A DNA stretch of 5,654 bases from Gammaproteobacteria bacterium (GTDB lineage Bacteria; Pseudomonadota; Gammaproteobacteria; Steroidobacterales; Steroidobacteraceae): positions 1 through 5,654 of the forward strand of contig JAURMS010000075.1 of assembly GCA_030830595.1 (NCBI GenBank), in the 5' to 3' direction. The number at the start of each line of letters is the position of its first letter. The stretch's first letter is position 1. This document shows, piece after piece, positions 5,613 through 5,654 of the stretch. The position numbers and the translations under genes were made by a program. The notes under the pieces were generated by a model that made no database searches, had not been told where the DNA came from, and saw nothing but the letters and a program-made list of their open reading frames with translations.

Positions 5613-5654
5613 GACGGACGCCTGAAATGGGCGAGGTAGTTGACGCCAGGATCC
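5609..5654 (-). CDS. ubiG: Probable UbiG C-terminus (partial)
   Basis: Only the last 14 codons before a TGA are inside the window, encoding DPGVNYLAHFRRPS. The VNYL(A/M)H pattern resembles the end of UbiG (E. coli ends near DVNYMLHTQNK), the SAM-dependent methyltransferase that performs two O-methylations in ubiquinone synthesis. Genomic context agrees: in Pseudomonas, ubiG lies upstream of yciK, usually with the phosphatase gene mupP/gph between them, which is not present here. The stop overlaps the yciK start (ATGA). With so few residues the assignment is tentative. Confidence 0.55.
   Translation of the reverse strand, partial: DPGVNYLAHFRRPS

Noticed and set aside
5649..5654. GGATCC exactly at the right edge
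   Set aside because: It may mark a BamHI or Sau3AI cloning boundary, but the same hexamer occurs several times inside the window (for example 2980-2985 and 4095-4100) and it has no biological meaning here.

Overview
The window is a compact chromosomal stretch from a GC-rich, ubiquinone-using proteobacterium, most likely a gammaproteobacterium. This rests on protein resemblance (YciO, YciK and the long TrpS subtype look like gammaproteobacterial versions), on a short C-terminal fragment resembling UbiG at the right edge, and on gene order. In E. coli, yciO, rluB and yciK also lie near one another. I cannot name the genus from sequence alone. No mobile element, CRISPR array, tRNA or rRNA was seen, and almost all of the DNA is coding.

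Layout. From the left, on the + strand: a YciO protein of the Sua5/YrdC/TsaC fold; a 74-bp AT-richer gap with a possible promoter; a short site-2 (M50) membrane metalloprotease; tryptophanyl-tRNA synthetase (trpS); the condensin accessory genes scpA and scpB; and an S4-domain protein at the usual position of rluB (23S rRNA pseudouridine synthase). M50, trpS, scpA, scpB and the rluB-like gene are separated by 10 bp, -1 bp, 25 bp and -4 bp, so they look like one operon. On the - strand, converging on the rluB-like gene and overlapping its end by 29 bp, is a YciK-type short-chain dehydrogenase. It is preceded, with a 4-nt ATGA overlap, by the last 14 codons of a probable ubiG.

Function. The + strand genes mix translation (TrpS, YciO-like, RluB-like) with chromosome organisation (ScpA and ScpB, partners of Smc). 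The mixture is a conserved gammaproteobacterial housekeeping neighbourhood rather than a single pathway.

Most notable points. (1) The rluB-position protein keeps the S4 domain and overall RluB framework, but its pseudouridine-synthase active-site motifs are badly altered: the catalytic Asp position reads Gly in a gap-free alignment, and the GRN of EGRNREVR is lost. It may be an intact pseudoenzyme. (2) TrpS carries a C-x21-C-x6-C-x2-C cysteine set almost identical to the [4Fe-4S] motif of Thermotoga maritima TrpRS. I saw no wholly new multi-gene system here.
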